Both the position numbers and the translations under genes were made by a program. Positions 45,736 through 55,066 of a DNA stretch of 64,000 nucleotides are shown in pieces. Source of the DNA: CAVZTX01 sp963778375 (GTDB taxonomy: Bacteria; Chloroflexota; Ktedonobacteria; Ktedonobacterales; Ktedonobacteraceae); assembly GCA_963778375.1 (NCBI GenBank), contig CAVZTX010000001.1:1-64000 (forward strand), written 5' to 3'. The notes below the pieces were generated by a model, which did not search any database, was not told the origin of the DNA, and saw only the letters and a program-made list of their open reading frames with translations. Position 1 is the first letter of the stretch; every line of letters begins with the position of its first letter.

Positions 45736-46548
45736 ATGGAACATCGCGCTTTGGGGAAAACGGGGTTGGAGGTGCCGGTTGTGGGTATGGGTACGTGGCG
45801 AACCTTCGATGTGAGAGGTGAGGTAGCGAAGAGGAATGCTCGTGCTGTTGTGGATACGGCACTAAAAACAGGGGCGAACTTCTTTGATTCCTCGCCGATG
45901 TATGGTGCGGCGGAGTCGGTATTGGGTGAGGCGCTGCAAGGGCGACGCAGTTCAGTGCTGGTAGCTACGAAGGTATGGGCATCGACAAGAGGTGAGGGCC
46001 AGAGTCAGGTGAAGCGCGCTCTGAAGCTTTTCGGCAACTGTATCGATCTTTACCAGATACACAACCTTGTCAACTGGCTTGAGCATCTGGCGTTGCTTGA
46101 GCAATTGCGAGACGAGGGAAAGGTGCGTGCTATCGGTGCAACGCACTATAGCAGCGGGGCTTTTGGAGAGCTGCGCCATGTGATGAAGACGGGCCGGATT
46201 ACGGCCATTCAGATTCCTTATAATCCGATGGAGCGGGAGGTTGAGCGGGAAATTCTGCCGTTAGCGGCTGATCTTGGGTTGGGCGTTGTGGTTATGCGGC
46301 CATTTGCCGAGGGGGCGCTGATGCGTCGAGTACCGTCGGAAGCCGATCTGGCGCCGCTTAAGCCCTTTGGGGTGACGACGTGGGGGCAGGCTTTGATCAA
46401 GTGGATATTGAGTGATCCACGTTGCCATGTGACTATTCCTGCTACCAGTCATGCTTATCGGATTGAGGAGAATGCGGCTGCGGGTGAGCCGCCGTGGTTT
46501 GGAAAAGAGGAGCGGGAGTTGGTGGTTCGATTGGCTGGGGGACGGTGA
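45736..46548 (+). CDS. Aldo/keto reductase
   Basis: 270 residues. The tetrad is complete: Asp and Tyr in FFDSSPMYGAAESVLG, Lys in LVATKVWAS, His in IDLYQIHNLV. It also has the later RAIGATHYSSGAF strand and the cofactor segment VTIPATSHAYRIEENAAAG. A TTAGGAGAA box precedes the ATG. It is shorter than the aldo/keto reductase at 40511 and only distantly similar. Substrate unknown. Confidence 0.9.
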   Translation: MEHRALGKTGLEVPVVGMGTWRTFDVRGEVAKRNARAVVDTALKTGANFFDSSPMYGAAESVLGEALQGRRSSVLVATKVWASTRGEGQSQVKRALKLFGNCIDLYQIHNLVNWLEHLALLEQLRDEGKVRAIGATHYSSGAFGELRHVMKTGRITAIQIPYNPMEREVEREILPLAADLGLGVVVMRPFAEGALMRRVPSEADLAPLKPFGVTTWGQALIKWILSDPRCHVTIPATSHAYRIEENAAAGEPPWFGKEERELVVRLAGGR

Positions 46549-46567
46549 ACCGCAGCCATTGATATGA

Positions 46568-46903
46568 CTATTTATTTTCCTCGAAATCAAGTAATCCTAG
46601 TCGCGCAAGTTTCTTTGCAAGTGCGTACACATCTTTTTTGTCACCTTCTTTGCGAATACCTAGAGTGACTACGTATACAATCACCGTATCATCATTCACT
46701 TTGTAAATTATGCGGTATCTCTGTCCTACGGCTCTTATGCTCCGATAGCCTTCCAACTCGTCATGCAAAGCTTTTCCTTGCTTTTCTGGCTCGTACTCAA
46801 GGCGTCTTAAGCTAGTTCTCAATCCTTCCTGTATTCGTTTGTCCTTAAAAGTCGCCAGTTGCTTTTCTGCTATCGGGATAACTATTACACTCCATAGCTT
46901 CAT
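46568..46903 (-). CDS. RelE/ParE-family toxin
   Basis: 111 residues with the RelE/ParE beta-sheet pattern: PIAEKQLATFKDKRIQEGL, a core YRSIRAVGQRYRIIYKVNDD, and VIVYVVTLGIRKEGDKKDVY. RelE-type toxins cleave ribosome-bound mRNA; ParE-type toxins block gyrase. Sequence alone does not separate them. ATG 46903 overlaps the antitoxin stop (ATGA), so the two are translationally coupled, as in most type II systems. Confidence 0.88.
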   Translation of the reverse strand: MKLWSVIVIPIAEKQLATFKDKRIQEGLRTSLRRLEYEPEKQGKALHDELEGYRSIRAVGQRYRIIYKVNDDTVIVYVVTLGIRKEGDKKDVYALAKKLARLGLLDFEENK

Positions 46904-47196
46904 TCCCAACCAAGCTCCTTCAAAACTACATCTAGTGGACGACCTTTGCCCTCAGCTAGCTCCTTGACGCCCTCGCGGAATGAAGTCATGAGTTCTTCAT
47001 CTTGGAGAACTTCAATGGTTTCTTCAAGTGCTTCAATGGTTTCAAGAAGTGATTTGTAGGTGTGAAATGGAAGGATAGCCATTACCGGCTTGCCATAGCG
47101 GGTTACTGTAACAGCGTCCAGTTCGTCTTCAAATCGATCTGGCAGGCCAGTCAATTCCCGTTGTGCTTCTGAAATGGATAATGTATGTTCTGACAT
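46900..47196 (-). CDS. Phd/YefM-type antitoxin
   Basis: 98 residues from ATG 47196 (GGGAGG 4-5 nt upstream). The N-terminal half has the Phd/YefM DNA-binding pattern LSISEAQRELTGLPDRFE, then VTVTRYGKPVMAILPFHTYK. The C-terminal half is acidic and helical (IEALEETIEVLQDEELMTSF), as expected for toxin binding. It is first in the operon and should autorepress it together with the toxin. Confidence 0.9.
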   Translation of the reverse strand: MSEHTLSISEAQRELTGLPDRFEDELDAVTVTRYGKPVMAILPFHTYKSLLETIEALEETIEVLQDEELMTSFREGVKELAEGKGRPLDVVLKELGWE

Positions 47197-47299
47197 GGAA
47201 CCTCCCTGTACTATATAAAAAGATACTAAACAAGTTATATAACATGGCAGGTGAGTTGTCAAGTGTTTATTTGATGCCTTCAATTGCTGTGAATGATCT

Positions 47300-48121
47300 T
47301 CAATTACGGCGGACGATGCGGACGATGACTTCGGCGAAGATGAGGAAGATCACGTCGAGGGCGAGGAGGACGAGGAGGGCGAAATCGATGTAGATAGCGA
47401 TGTTGGCGATGTTATGGAGCAGGGTTTCGTTGAAGATGAGGATTTTGGTGAGCCAGAGCAGGGTGAGGATGATGGCGACGAGGAATAGTAGGCCACCGAC
47501 GAGCCATTTTGCGCCGCGCCAGTCCTGGCGACTGGGCCAGAGTTCGGAGGTGACGGTAAGGATGAGGTAGGGGGAGAAGATGAGGGTCCACCAGGGCCAG
47601 CCGGGGTGGAGAATCTGGTGGGGGTTGTGGAAAGCGTCCCAGAGGGTATAGCCGGTGGCTACCCAGTAGAGGAAGAGGAACATGGCGATGCCGCCGAAGA
47701 GGGGGGCGATAGCGCTCAAGCCGTCTCCGATGTAGGTTATAGGGCGGCCCTGGGGGCGAACGTATTGTACTTCTCCCAATTGCAGGGATTGCCGCTTAGT
47801 GCTTTTCATGATGCGCCCATTTGGGGCACGCTGCACCATTGGTTTGATGTGGAAAAAGGCGATGCTGGTGATGCGGAAACCAAAGGGACGGAGGAGTAGC
47901 AATACAAAGGCGTGGCTCAGTTCGTGAAGGATGACTCCTGGGGCGTTGAGCCAGAACCAGATACGCTGCTCACTTTGCCCTGATAACCAGTAACCGATTT
48001 CTTCAACGCGCCGGCGCAGAAATTTGCGGGTGACGCGAAGGAGTGTGAAGAGGCCAAAGACGCCAGCTATAAGGAGCCAGGGTGTATATGGTTGCATTTG
48101 TGCTATGAGCTTGGGGTCCAT
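47300..48121 (-). CDS. M50-like membrane metalloprotease
   Basis: 273 residues with about six hydrophobic helices. H66-E67-L-S-H70 (GVILHELSHAFVLLLLRPFG) is the zinc-binding HExxH of membrane-embedded peptidases. An Asp in SELWPSRQDWRGAKW near residue 215 is a candidate third ligand. The remaining pattern (GVILHELSHA then a VRPQGRP loop) is that of uncharacterised M50-related proteins. Possible role: intramembrane cleavage; substrate unknown. Confidence 0.75.
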   Translation of the reverse strand: MDPKLIAQMQPYTPWLLIAGVFGLFTLLRVTRKFLRRRVEEIGYWLSGQSEQRIWFWLNAPGVILHELSHAFVLLLLRPFGFRITSIAFFHIKPMVQRAPNGRIMKSTKRQSLQLGEVQYVRPQGRPITYIGDGLSAIAPLFGGIAMFLFLYWVATGYTLWDAFHNPHQILHPGWPWWTLIFSPYLILTVTSELWPSRQDWRGAKWLVGGLLFLVAIILTLLWLTKILIFNETLLHNIANIAIYIDFALLVLLALDVIFLIFAEVIVRIVRRN

Positions 48122-48199
48122 GCGTTCCTTTTCTTACTTTTGTCCTAATGGTCATAGACCAGCATTCTACGTTCATTGTAGACAAAACTGATGTATCCG

Positions 48200-49624
48200 T
48201 CAATGAGATATTTCAGGGCCAACTCTGTCGTGTTCGAGGAGCTTTTTTAAGTTTTCGGTTGCTTCGTCGGGAAGGGTTGAGCGTGGGTGTTTGCGTTCGT
48301 AGTAGATGCCCCAGGCGCAGAAGGCGAGGACGCTGGCAGCAAGGATATAGATGACGCGGTCGAGGCCGAAGATGTCGGCGAGAACACCGATAAAGAGGAT
48401 CACGGGGATGGAGAAGAAATTATAGAGCACGAGCTGGAGGGCCAGGACGCGGCCTTTGATCCATTCAGGAGTATGTTCCTGGATGGCAGTTTGGGCCGGG
48501 ATGTTGATAAAGTCGAGGGCGGCTCCGGCAATGAACATGAGGATGGCGATGAACACCAGTAAGATGGGATTAGTATTCCAGCCGATGGGTTGGAGGTGAC
48601 GTGCGAGTAAGGTGGAGAGAGGTATAATGGCGATGACAACGGCAAAGGAGACGCTACCTATGATAATGGCGCGTGATTTGCCCAATTGGCGGGTAATGCG
48701 TGGCATAATGATCGATCCGACGACGAGGCCGATGCCCGCCGGGGCGAAGATAAAGGCCATGGCGTTGGGTGAAAGTTGCAGGAGTTTTGTGACGAGGGGA
48801 GTGGCAAGTTCACCGACGACCAACAGGAGGACACCAGCGAAGGAAAGCTGAACGACTGCTAAAAAGAGTTGATTGTTACGGCGAATGAAGCTCCAACCCT
48901 GGCTCATTTCTCTCCATACGTTGCCCAGGACGCCAAGTGATCGAGAGCCGATTTCCTCTATTTTGGCGGTTGTTGTACGTGAGAAGCTTGATGGCGGGAT
49001 CAGGGCAATCAGAAGTGAGCAGACGAGATAGAGCACTCCGATGATGAAATAGAGCATATCGATGGAGTGGATGGCGACGCCAAAGATGTGGAAGGTGGGT
49101 ATTAGACTGAGAACGAGCGGTGCCAGGATGATGAAGCCTACCGCTTGTGAGAGGGTGAAGGTGATGCTGAAGAGCGAGAGCGCAGGCACCAGTTCGTCCT
49201 CACTGACCAGCATAGGAATAGATGCTCCCTCGGCGGGAGTGAAGAATTGACCGATGGATGCAATGAGTAAGGTAAGGAGATAGACGGCAACGAGCTGGTG
49301 GCGATTGGTGAGCAGAGAGATGACGAAGCCAAAGGTAGCGATGGCTCGTAAGATGTTGCTCCATAAGAGCACGCTACGTTTATTCAGGTGATCCACGACA
49401 ACGCCTGCGGGTGCGCCGAAAAAGACGGCGGGTAGGCTGAAGCAGATGATGGCGAGTCCGACGAGGGTAGTAGAGCCGGTGACTTCTTCGACGAGCACAA
49501 GAAGGGCGTAGTTGGAGGCATTGAGGATAGTCATAGAGATGAGTTGTGCCAGCCACAGGCGCAGGAAGTTGCGCTTCTTGACGAGGGTTAGAAACCCTCC
49601 TTGCTGTGGATTGGCTGCTGCCAT
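48200..49624 (-). CDS. MFS transporter
   Basis: 474 residues from ATG 49624 (AAGGAG 9 nt upstream), with 12 hydrophobic helices. The first half has FLRLWLAQLISMTILNASNY and the cytoplasmic loop GVVVDHLNKRSVLLWSNILR, typical of MFS_3/enterobactin-exporter-like proteins (usual motif DRxxRR). The second half has AFIFAPAGIGLVVGSIIMPR. Probably a drug or metabolite exporter. A DUF951 gene ends 26 bp upstream on the same strand. Confidence 0.88.
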   Translation of the reverse strand: MAAANPQQGGFLTLVKKRNFLRLWLAQLISMTILNASNYALLVLVEEVTGSTTLVGLAIICFSLPAVFFGAPAGVVVDHLNKRSVLLWSNILRAIATFGFVISLLTNRHQLVAVYLLTLLIASIGQFFTPAEGASIPMLVSEDELVPALSLFSITFTLSQAVGFIILAPLVLSLIPTFHIFGVAIHSIDMLYFIIGVLYLVCSLLIALIPPSSFSRTTTAKIEEIGSRSLGVLGNVWREMSQGWSFIRRNNQLFLAVVQLSFAGVLLLVVGELATPLVTKLLQLSPNAMAFIFAPAGIGLVVGSIIMPRITRQLGKSRAIIIGSVSFAVVIAIIPLSTLLARHLQPIGWNTNPILLVFIAILMFIAGAALDFINIPAQTAIQEHTPEWIKGRVLALQLVLYNFFSIPVILFIGVLADIFGLDRVIYILAASVLAFCAWGIYYERKHPRSTLPDEATENLKKLLEHDRVGPEISH

Positions 49625-49650
49625 GTGAGCATCTCCTTGTTGTGTGATGA

Positions 49651-49869
49651 TCAGGGTGCTGTGTTGGTATCGGTGTCTATTGCGCGTGAGAGGATTTGTT
49701 TGGTGCGGCGTTCGACTTCTGCACGCGGTAATAGTACGCGACGGCCACATTTTTCGCAGCGCAGGCCGATGTCGGCACCCAGGCGGACGACTTGCCAGTC
49801 GTAGCTTCCGCAGGGATGGGGTTTTCTTAGACGTAGGCGGTCACCTATGTCTAGATGCATTGGTGCCAT
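49651..49869 (-). CDS. DUF951 family protein
   Basis: 72 residues: IGDRLRLRKPHPCGSYDWQV, then LGADIGLRCEKCGRRVLLPR. This is the DUF951 pattern, with a CxxC pair that may bind zinc. Conserved in Firmicutes and Chloroflexi, function unknown. AAAGGAAAA precedes the ATG. It is followed closely by the MFS gene. Confidence 0.9.
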   Translation of the reverse strand: MAPMHLDIGDRLRLRKPHPCGSYDWQVVRLGADIGLRCEKCGRRVLLPRAEVERRTKQILSRAIDTDTNTAP

Positions 49870-49894
49870 GCGCTGTTTTCCTTTTTTATTATCA

Positions 49895-50036
49895 GTGGCC
49901 CCTGGTTAGTGGCGACCCGGGTTAGACCCCTGGCAGCCAAGGCGACCCCGGCCGGGTTAGCGACCCCTGGCAGCCCAAGGCGACCCCGGCCGGGTTAGCA
50001 ACCAGGGCGACCGCAAGGGTCGCCCCTACCATATAC
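49895..50036. repeat. Tandem GGCGACCCC repeats and hairpin between nadD and DUF951
   Basis: About three units of a 38-40 bp repeat (GGCGACCCCGGCCGGGTTAG, then CGACCCCTGGCAGCCCAA), ending in the hairpin GGGCGACCGCAAGGGTCGCCC and CTACCATA. The right end supplies the nadD stop codon (minus-strand TAG in ATGGTAGGGGC). Confidence 0.85.
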
Positions 50037-50673
50037 GATATAGCCCGTGTTGGAGGATGTAGTCCTCAACGGGTTCGGGTGTTTGGTACTTGATGGGTCT
50101 GCCTTCGGCGACGCGGGTGCGCAGGTCGGTGGCAGAGATGTCAAGTTGTGGCGCGGGTACGTTGATGAGACGTGCCCGGATGCCGGGTAAACGTGCCTCT
50201 AGCGTTTCGAGATAGCCGGGTGGTTCGTTGTACCCGGGACGTCGAACGGCTACAAGGTGAGCTAATTGTTTCAGGATGCGACCTGGTTGATACCAGTTGA
50301 GCAATTCTTCGAGGCTGTCGCCGCCGATTACGAAGTAGATTGCTGTTTGCGCTCCCCACTGCTCGTGTAAGAGTCGCAGGGTGTCTACTGTATACGATGG
50401 TCCTGGACGATCCAGGTCAACAAGCGAGATGGTGAAGTGCGCGTTGGAGGCGGTTGCTAACTCTAGCATGGCCAAGCGGTGCCGGGCAGCGGTGATTATT
50501 TTCCCCGGTTTATGGGGTGGTTGTCCGGCAGGGACAAAGACCATTTCAGCCAGATGTAATGCTGCGTATACCTCCTCCGCGATCACCAGATGACCGTAAT
50601 GGATCGGGTCAAAGGTGCCTCCTAACACGCCTACGCGTCGCATGTTGGCTAATGAGCTATTATACTGTTGCAA
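50026..50673 (-). CDS. nadD: Nicotinate-nucleotide adenylyltransferase
   Basis: Makes deamido-NAD from nicotinate mononucleotide and ATP. It shows GVLGGTFDPIHYGHLVIAEE with the HxGH-type motif, FVPAGQPPHK, FVIGGDSLEELLNW and SATDLRTRVAEGRPIKY with the ISSTxIR-like motif. The start is probably TTG 50673, because TGAGGA lies 7 nt upstream; ATG 50643 lacks such a site. The last codons (GLYRIW, stop) run into the dispersed repeat at 49895-50036. With nadK, two NAD/NADP-synthesis genes are in this window. Confidence 0.93.
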   Translation of the reverse strand: MQQYNSSLANMRRVGVLGGTFDPIHYGHLVIAEEVYAALHLAEMVFVPAGQPPHKPGKIITAARHRLAMLELATASNAHFTISLVDLDRPGPSYTVDTLRLLHEQWGAQTAIYFVIGGDSLEELLNWYQPGRILKQLAHLVAVRRPGYNEPPGYLETLEARLPGIRARLINVPAPQLDISATDLRTRVAEGRPIKYQTPEPVEDYILQHGLYRIW

Positions 50674-50724
50674 CGTTTATCCTCACCTATTGGTCACGCG
50701 GAATATTATTGGATGAATACATGA

Positions 50725-51780
50725 TTAGATATCTCCGGCGGATTCGCGGACGGTCAGGTCGGCGGTGGGGAAGGCATCACGCAGGGCGTACATGACTTCG
50801 GTGACTGTCGAGAGCTGACTGGTCTCGATCCAGAAGCGGGCGGTCAGGGTGACGGTTTTTGTGGTATAGCTACTGACAGAACCTGTGTAGCCAGTTACAG
50901 TGCCTGTGTAGCCGCTTAAGGTAACAATGGGTTCTGGTTTGACTTTGACGGTAGCTACCCCTTTGATGGTTTTGAGCACCTGCTGAGGTGTTTCACCTTT
51001 GACGAAATCGTCCTGGGCGAAGGTTACGGTGATGGTGGCACGCCTTTCCTCATAGTAGGTATTGTTGATGACGGTGCCGCCGAAGACAAGTGAATTAGGG
51101 ATGGTTACTTCTTCGCCGGTGACGAGGCGCAATTTGGTGGCGCGGATCTGCACATCTTCTACCTTGCCGGTGTAGTTAGAGGTAGTGACCTGATCGCCAA
51201 TATGGAAAGGGCGCTCCATGAGGATGTAGAAACCCGCGAAGAGGTCTTTGAGGATATCTTGCACGGCAACGCTGATGATGACCGTGATGATACCAAGGGC
51301 AGCCACAGGGACGCCTATCTGAACGTCCCAGATGGAGAGTATCCAGATGCTGACCAAGATAATGACGATGATATAGAAGATGCGGCCAAGCAAGGTGCGA
51401 AAATTGACATCGATGCGATGTTCTCCGAGTGCCCGGACGGTCAGTCTCATTACAGTACGCGCAATGCCCACGCCAAGGGCAATAATGAGCAGGGTTGCAA
51501 TGATATTCCAGACTAAGGTTGTCAGGTTGGTTACGTTAATTTGATTCTGAATCTGCTGCCAGAAACGGGTGAACAGAGTACCATCCCAGATGGCAAACAG
51601 GACAGGGATAGCCAGGATTAGTACTGGGATGATGACGGCAATGCCGAGTGACTGTATGACCCAGTTGTCGAGCACGGTTTGCTTGAGGCGACGCACGAGC
51701 ATGCCGCGAAACAGCAGGCCAATAGCTAAGGCGATGAGTACGGTTAATACGGTGAAGAAGATGAGCAATGATACATTCAT
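50725..51780 (-). CDS. mscS: Small-conductance mechanosensitive channel MscS
   Basis: 351 residues. Helices near residues 5-25, 45-65 and 85-108 precede the pore-lining TM3 and beta domain (VPVAALGIITVIISVAVQDI, LKDLFAGFYILMERPFHIGD, TGKVEDVQIRATKLRLVTGE). An unusual Tyr/Thr/Gly insertion (LSGYTGTVTGYTGSVSSYTT) lies in the C-terminal alpha/beta domain, where a loop is expected. The frame ends 50 bp before nadD; gluQRS ends 4 bp upstream. It protects cells against hypo-osmotic shock. Confidence 0.9.
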   Translation of the reverse strand: MNVSLLIFFTVLTVLIALAIGLLFRGMLVRRLKQTVLDNWVIQSLGIAVIIPVLILAIPVLFAIWDGTLFTRFWQQIQNQINVTNLTTLVWNIIATLLIIALGVGIARTVMRLTVRALGEHRIDVNFRTLLGRIFYIIVIILVSIWILSIWDVQIGVPVAALGIITVIISVAVQDILKDLFAGFYILMERPFHIGDQVTTSNYTGKVEDVQIRATKLRLVTGEEVTIPNSLVFGGTVINNTYYEERRATITVTFAQDDFVKGETPQQVLKTIKGVATVKVKPEPIVTLSGYTGTVTGYTGSVSSYTTKTVTLTARFWIETSQLSTVTEVMYALRDAFPTADLTVRESAGDI

Positions 51781-51783
51781 AAG

Positions 51784-52762
51784 TTAGTGTCCAAGATTGA
51801 ATTTGTAAGATGAGGGCATTATATCATATCCCCGGTGGTTATACAGTTGACGTAGTTCGGTGGCGCTGATGGTTTCGCCTGGGTTTACAAGGCCGCAAGT
51901 GGCTGCAAGCTGGCCTACGATTTGTGAGGGGGTGAAGCCTGCGGCTCGTAGGGGTGCCAGACCGGTGCTTTCGATGCGCTTGGAGAGGCGTTTGCCGTGT
52001 TCGTCGAGGATGAGGGGGACGTGGGCGAAGGTGGGAATGGGGAAGCTCGAGGGCTTCGTAGAGGAGAATCTGGCGAGCGGTGGAGTTCAGAAGGTCGGCA
52101 CCGCGCACGACCTGGTTGATGTGCATGAGGGCGTCATCGACAACGACGGCGAATTGATAGGCGAAGATGCCATCGGAGCGACAAACAACGAAATCGCCTA
52201 TTGCCTGCTGAACGTGCTGCTGGATGGGACCGGCCAGCATGTCGGTAAAGGAGACGACGCGGTCGTCATTGACGCGGAAGCGGAGGGAGGGACGACGGTT
52301 GTTGGCTTCGTGCTGCCTGCGCTGCTCCTGGGTCAGGTTGCGGCACGTTCCGGGGTAACGAGGACCTTCGTCGCCGTGCGGGGCGCTGGCGACGCGGGCG
52401 ATTTCGGCACGGCTGCAATAGCATGGATAGACAAGACCGGCGTCGAGCAGGCGCTGAAGGTAGAAGTTGTAGGTGTTCTGACGCTCGCTCTGAATATAGG
52501 GCGCGTAAGGACCGCCAATGTCCGGGCCTTCGTCCCAGTCGAGGCCAAGCCAGTGGAGGTCCTGAAGCATACGTTCAGTGGAGCCGGGGCGAACGCGTGG
52601 GCGGTCGAGGTCTTCGATGCGCAAGACAAATTGACCGCCGACGATGCGGGCGAAAAGCCAGGCAAGCAGGGCGGTGCGCAGGTTGCCAAGGTGCAGATCA
52701 CCGGTGGGACTGGGCGCATAGCGACCGCGAATTAGATCAGGCATCGTTTCGACCAGGGACAT
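51784..52762 (-). pseudogene. gluQ: Glutamyl-Q tRNA(Asp) synthetase-like, frameshifted
   Basis: Class Ic synthetase-like enzyme lacking the anticodon-binding domain. It glutamylates queuosine on tRNA-Asp. The first frame has the HIGH-type motif (YAPSPTGDLHLGNLRTALLA), RIEDLDRPR, a zinc-site-like CYCSRAEI and SFTDMLAGPIQQ. At GGGG 52039-52042 (one base too many) the frame changes. The other frame supplies IPTFAHVPLILDEHGKRLSK with the KMSKS-type motif and ends at 51784. Start ATG 52762 has an AGGAAG box; it overlaps the maf end by 31 bp. Confidence 0.8.
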
Positions 52763-53394
52763 GCTGCTTCCTTGCGTCCAGTTATTGGTATAAGGGGGTA
52801 GACGTTAAATTCGGCGAGTAGATCGACGAGCACACACATGGGTAGGCCGACGACGTTCAGATAACAGCCGTCGATATGCTGAGTTGGTTGAAAATCTGGG
52901 TGCTGGATGCCGTAAGCGCCAGCTTTGTCGAGGGGGTCGCCGCTGGCGATGTAGGAGGCGATCTCCTTTTCGCTGTAGGAGCGCATGCGGACGGGGGTGA
53001 TACAACTGGCGCTTTCGATACGGTGTTTGCCATTGACGAGGCAACTGACGGCTACGCCTGTTACTACGTGATGCATGCGCCCACGCAATGCCAGCAGTAG
53101 TTCACGGGCGTGGGCTTTGTCGCGGGGCTTGCCAAGGATTTCTTCACCTAACAAGACGGTGGTGTCGGCGGTGATGACCAGGCGATTGGCGGCTTCGGGT
53201 AATGTGAGTGCTGCTGCGGCTTTGTGCTTTGCGAGCCATTGGGCCAGACCTTCGATTGGGCCGGGATAGCGACCTTGAGCCGCATCTTCATCAATGGGTG
53301 GGACGGTTACGGTGAAAGGAAGGCCGAGTAGTTGCAGTATTTGCCTGCGCCGGGGTGAGGCGGAGGCTAATAATAAAGGTTGAGTTGCGGTCAT
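52732..53394 (-). CDS. maf: Maf-family nucleotide pyrophosphatase
   Basis: Hydrolyses non-canonical or excess nucleoside triphosphates (dTTP/UTP type). It has LLLASASPRRRQILQLLGLP, ADTTVLLGEEILGKPRD, VTGVAVS, then YIASGDPLDKAGAYGIQHPD with the catalytic Asp, and YLNVVGLPMCVL. ATG 53394 overlaps the rlmD stop (ATGA) and has GGAG 8 nt upstream, so rlmD-maf-gluQRS are translationally linked. About 220 residues, slightly longer than usual. Confidence 0.93.
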   Translation of the reverse strand: MTATQPLLLASASPRRRQILQLLGLPFTVTVPPIDEDAAQGRYPGPIEGLAQWLAKHKAAAALTLPEAANRLVITADTTVLLGEEILGKPRDKAHARELLLALRGRMHHVVTGVAVSCLVNGKHRIESASCITPVRMRSYSEKEIASYIASGDPLDKAGAYGIQHPDFQPTQHIDGCYLNVVGLPMCVLVDLLAEFNVYPLIPITGRKEAACPWSKRCLI

Positions 53395-54889
53395 ATATTT
53401 CGCTCCAGGACCGCGACGCATTCGATGTGGGCCGTTTGGGGGAACATGTCGAGCGGCTGTACCGAACGCAGGCGGTAGATGGGATGTTGATGGCAAAGAA
53501 TGTTGAGGTCGCGTGCAAGCGTGGATGGGTCGCATGAGACGTAGACAATACGGGCAACTGGATGCTGCACGAGCGCGTCGAGGACGACTTGCTGGCAACC
53601 AGCACGCGGTGGGTCGATTACCAGTCCATCAAGTTGTGGAGCTAATTCGGGCAACACGTCTTCGACTTTGGCTTTGATGATGTCTACGTTGCTGACGTCG
53701 CGCAGGTTCCATTGGGCGTCTTTGATGGCGCTGGCGGATTCTTCAATGGCGATGACCTTGTTGACGTGGCGGGAAAGCAGGAGGGCGAAGGTTCCGACGC
53801 CACAGTAGGCATCGGCAATGGTGAGGGATTCCTGCCCATCGAGGAGGCCGTTGAGGACCATTTGGGCCATTTTTTCGGCCTGGGGGGTGTTGGTTTGGAA
53901 GAAGGAGCTGGGGCGAATGCGAAAGGTTTCGCCTGAGAGGCTTTCTTCCATGGTGTCGGTGCGGAGGTCGAGTCCGGCGTCGGTGAGTTGTTGGGCGACG
54001 GCGGGTGCTGGTTGGGGTTGGATGAGCATTTGATGGGTTGCAGTTCCGCAGCGAATTAAGACCTGGGGACGCTGGTTGGGTAATTGGGCAAGGACGGATA
54101 GGGCCTGGTTGATTTGCTGGTGGGCGATGGGACAGGTTGTGAGCGGCAGGACGCGGTGCGTGCCACGGGCGGTGAGGCCGGGTTGGCCAGCGCGGTTGAC
54201 TGAGAAGCGCATGTGGTTGCGATAGTGCCAGGGATTGTCACATGGGATGGTTTCGAGCAAGGGTGGGTCGCTGAAGTTGCCGATATCTTGTAATAGTTGG
54301 AGTACGACGGAGCGTTTCCAGGCGAGTTGGGCGGTGTAGTGCATGTGTTGAAGCTGGCAGCCGCCGCAGGTGCCGAATACTGGGCAGGGTGCCTGGGTGC
54401 GTAGGGGCGAGGGTTGATGGATGTGGGTGATTTCTACGCGAGGTGGACGGGGTTTCCAGCGACGGCGATGGCGGGCCTGGGCCGGGGCGCGATAAATCTG
54501 GCCCCGACGTCCTCAATGGCGATGGTGACGATTTCGCCAGGGAGACCGGCGGGGACGGAGAGGGTGCGGGTGTGTTGCTGGCCTGCTTCGTCCTGTTCGG
54601 TGATTTCGGCGAGGGCGTGGCCTTCTCGGGTGAGGGGGCCGAGGGTGACGGTGTGATAGGTGATGGAGGGATGGTCAGAGGAGGCAGGCAGGACGGGTGT
54701 GGGCATGGCAGGGGTGGATGTGGCAGGGGTGGACGCGGATATGGCAGGGGTGGACACGGACGTGGCAGGGCTGGACGCGGGCATGGCAGGGGCAAGCCCT
54801 GCCACTACTAACTTCGGGGAGTCGGGGTCTGCTGTGTCTGGTGCAGATGTGTGTTTTGTATTCGTGATAGGTTGTTGGTGTTGTGTCAT
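53391..54889 (-). pseudogene. rlmD: 23S rRNA (uracil-C5)-methyltransferase of the RlmD/TrmA family, frameshifted
   Basis: SAM-dependent rRNA methyltransferase. The N-terminal half (54889 to about 54505) holds a low-complexity Ser/Pro/Ala segment and a TRAM RNA-binding domain (ITYHTVTLGPLTREGHALAE). The frame breaks at GGGG 54502-54505, where one base appears to be missing. The other frame then runs through the iron-sulfur cysteines (CPVFGTCGGCQL) to the catalytic half: FRIRPSSFFQTNTPQAE, ADAYCGVGTFALLLS, VIDPPRAGCQQVV and VYVSCDPSTLARDL with the nucleophile Cys. An in-frame minisatellite at 54706-54810 encodes most of the low-complexity segment. Confidence 0.85.
54706..54810. repeat. 18-bp minisatellite inside the rlmD N-terminus
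   Basis: About five units of ATGGCAGGGGTGGACGCGG, ending in GGCAGGGGCAAGCCCTGCC and ACTACTA. On the minus strand it is read as the peptide PATSVSTPAISASTPATSTP. The unit is a multiple of three, so length changes keep the frame. Confidence 0.85.
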
Positions 54890-54950
54890 TTTTCGTTCAG
54901 TTGATTCCTGGTTTATAGAATGACGAGAGGCCGATACATCGGCGGTGGGC

Positions 54951-54978
54951 GAGATCCTTCGCTTGCGCTCAGGATGAC
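54951..54978. repeat. Short dispersed repeat GAGATCCTTCGCTT...CAGGATGAC
   Basis: Second copy of the repeat at 44384-44410, with one extra base. It sits between rlmD and the TPR gene, next to GGCCGATACATCGGC, a relative of the hairpin at 5778-5798. Confidence 0.75.
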
Positions 54979-55066
54979 ATCGCGCGGCTTCGGGTTTTAC
55001 GGGTCATTCGGATCCTACGAGTCATTCGGGTCCTCACACGTTTACCAGGCATTTCACGTTTACGGC

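Noticed and set aside
54238..54811. Pro/Ser-rich ORFs on both strands around the rlmD N-terminus
   Set aside because: They are shadow frames of the minisatellite and the frameshifted rlmD; the TRAM and iron-sulfur motifs are in the chosen frames.
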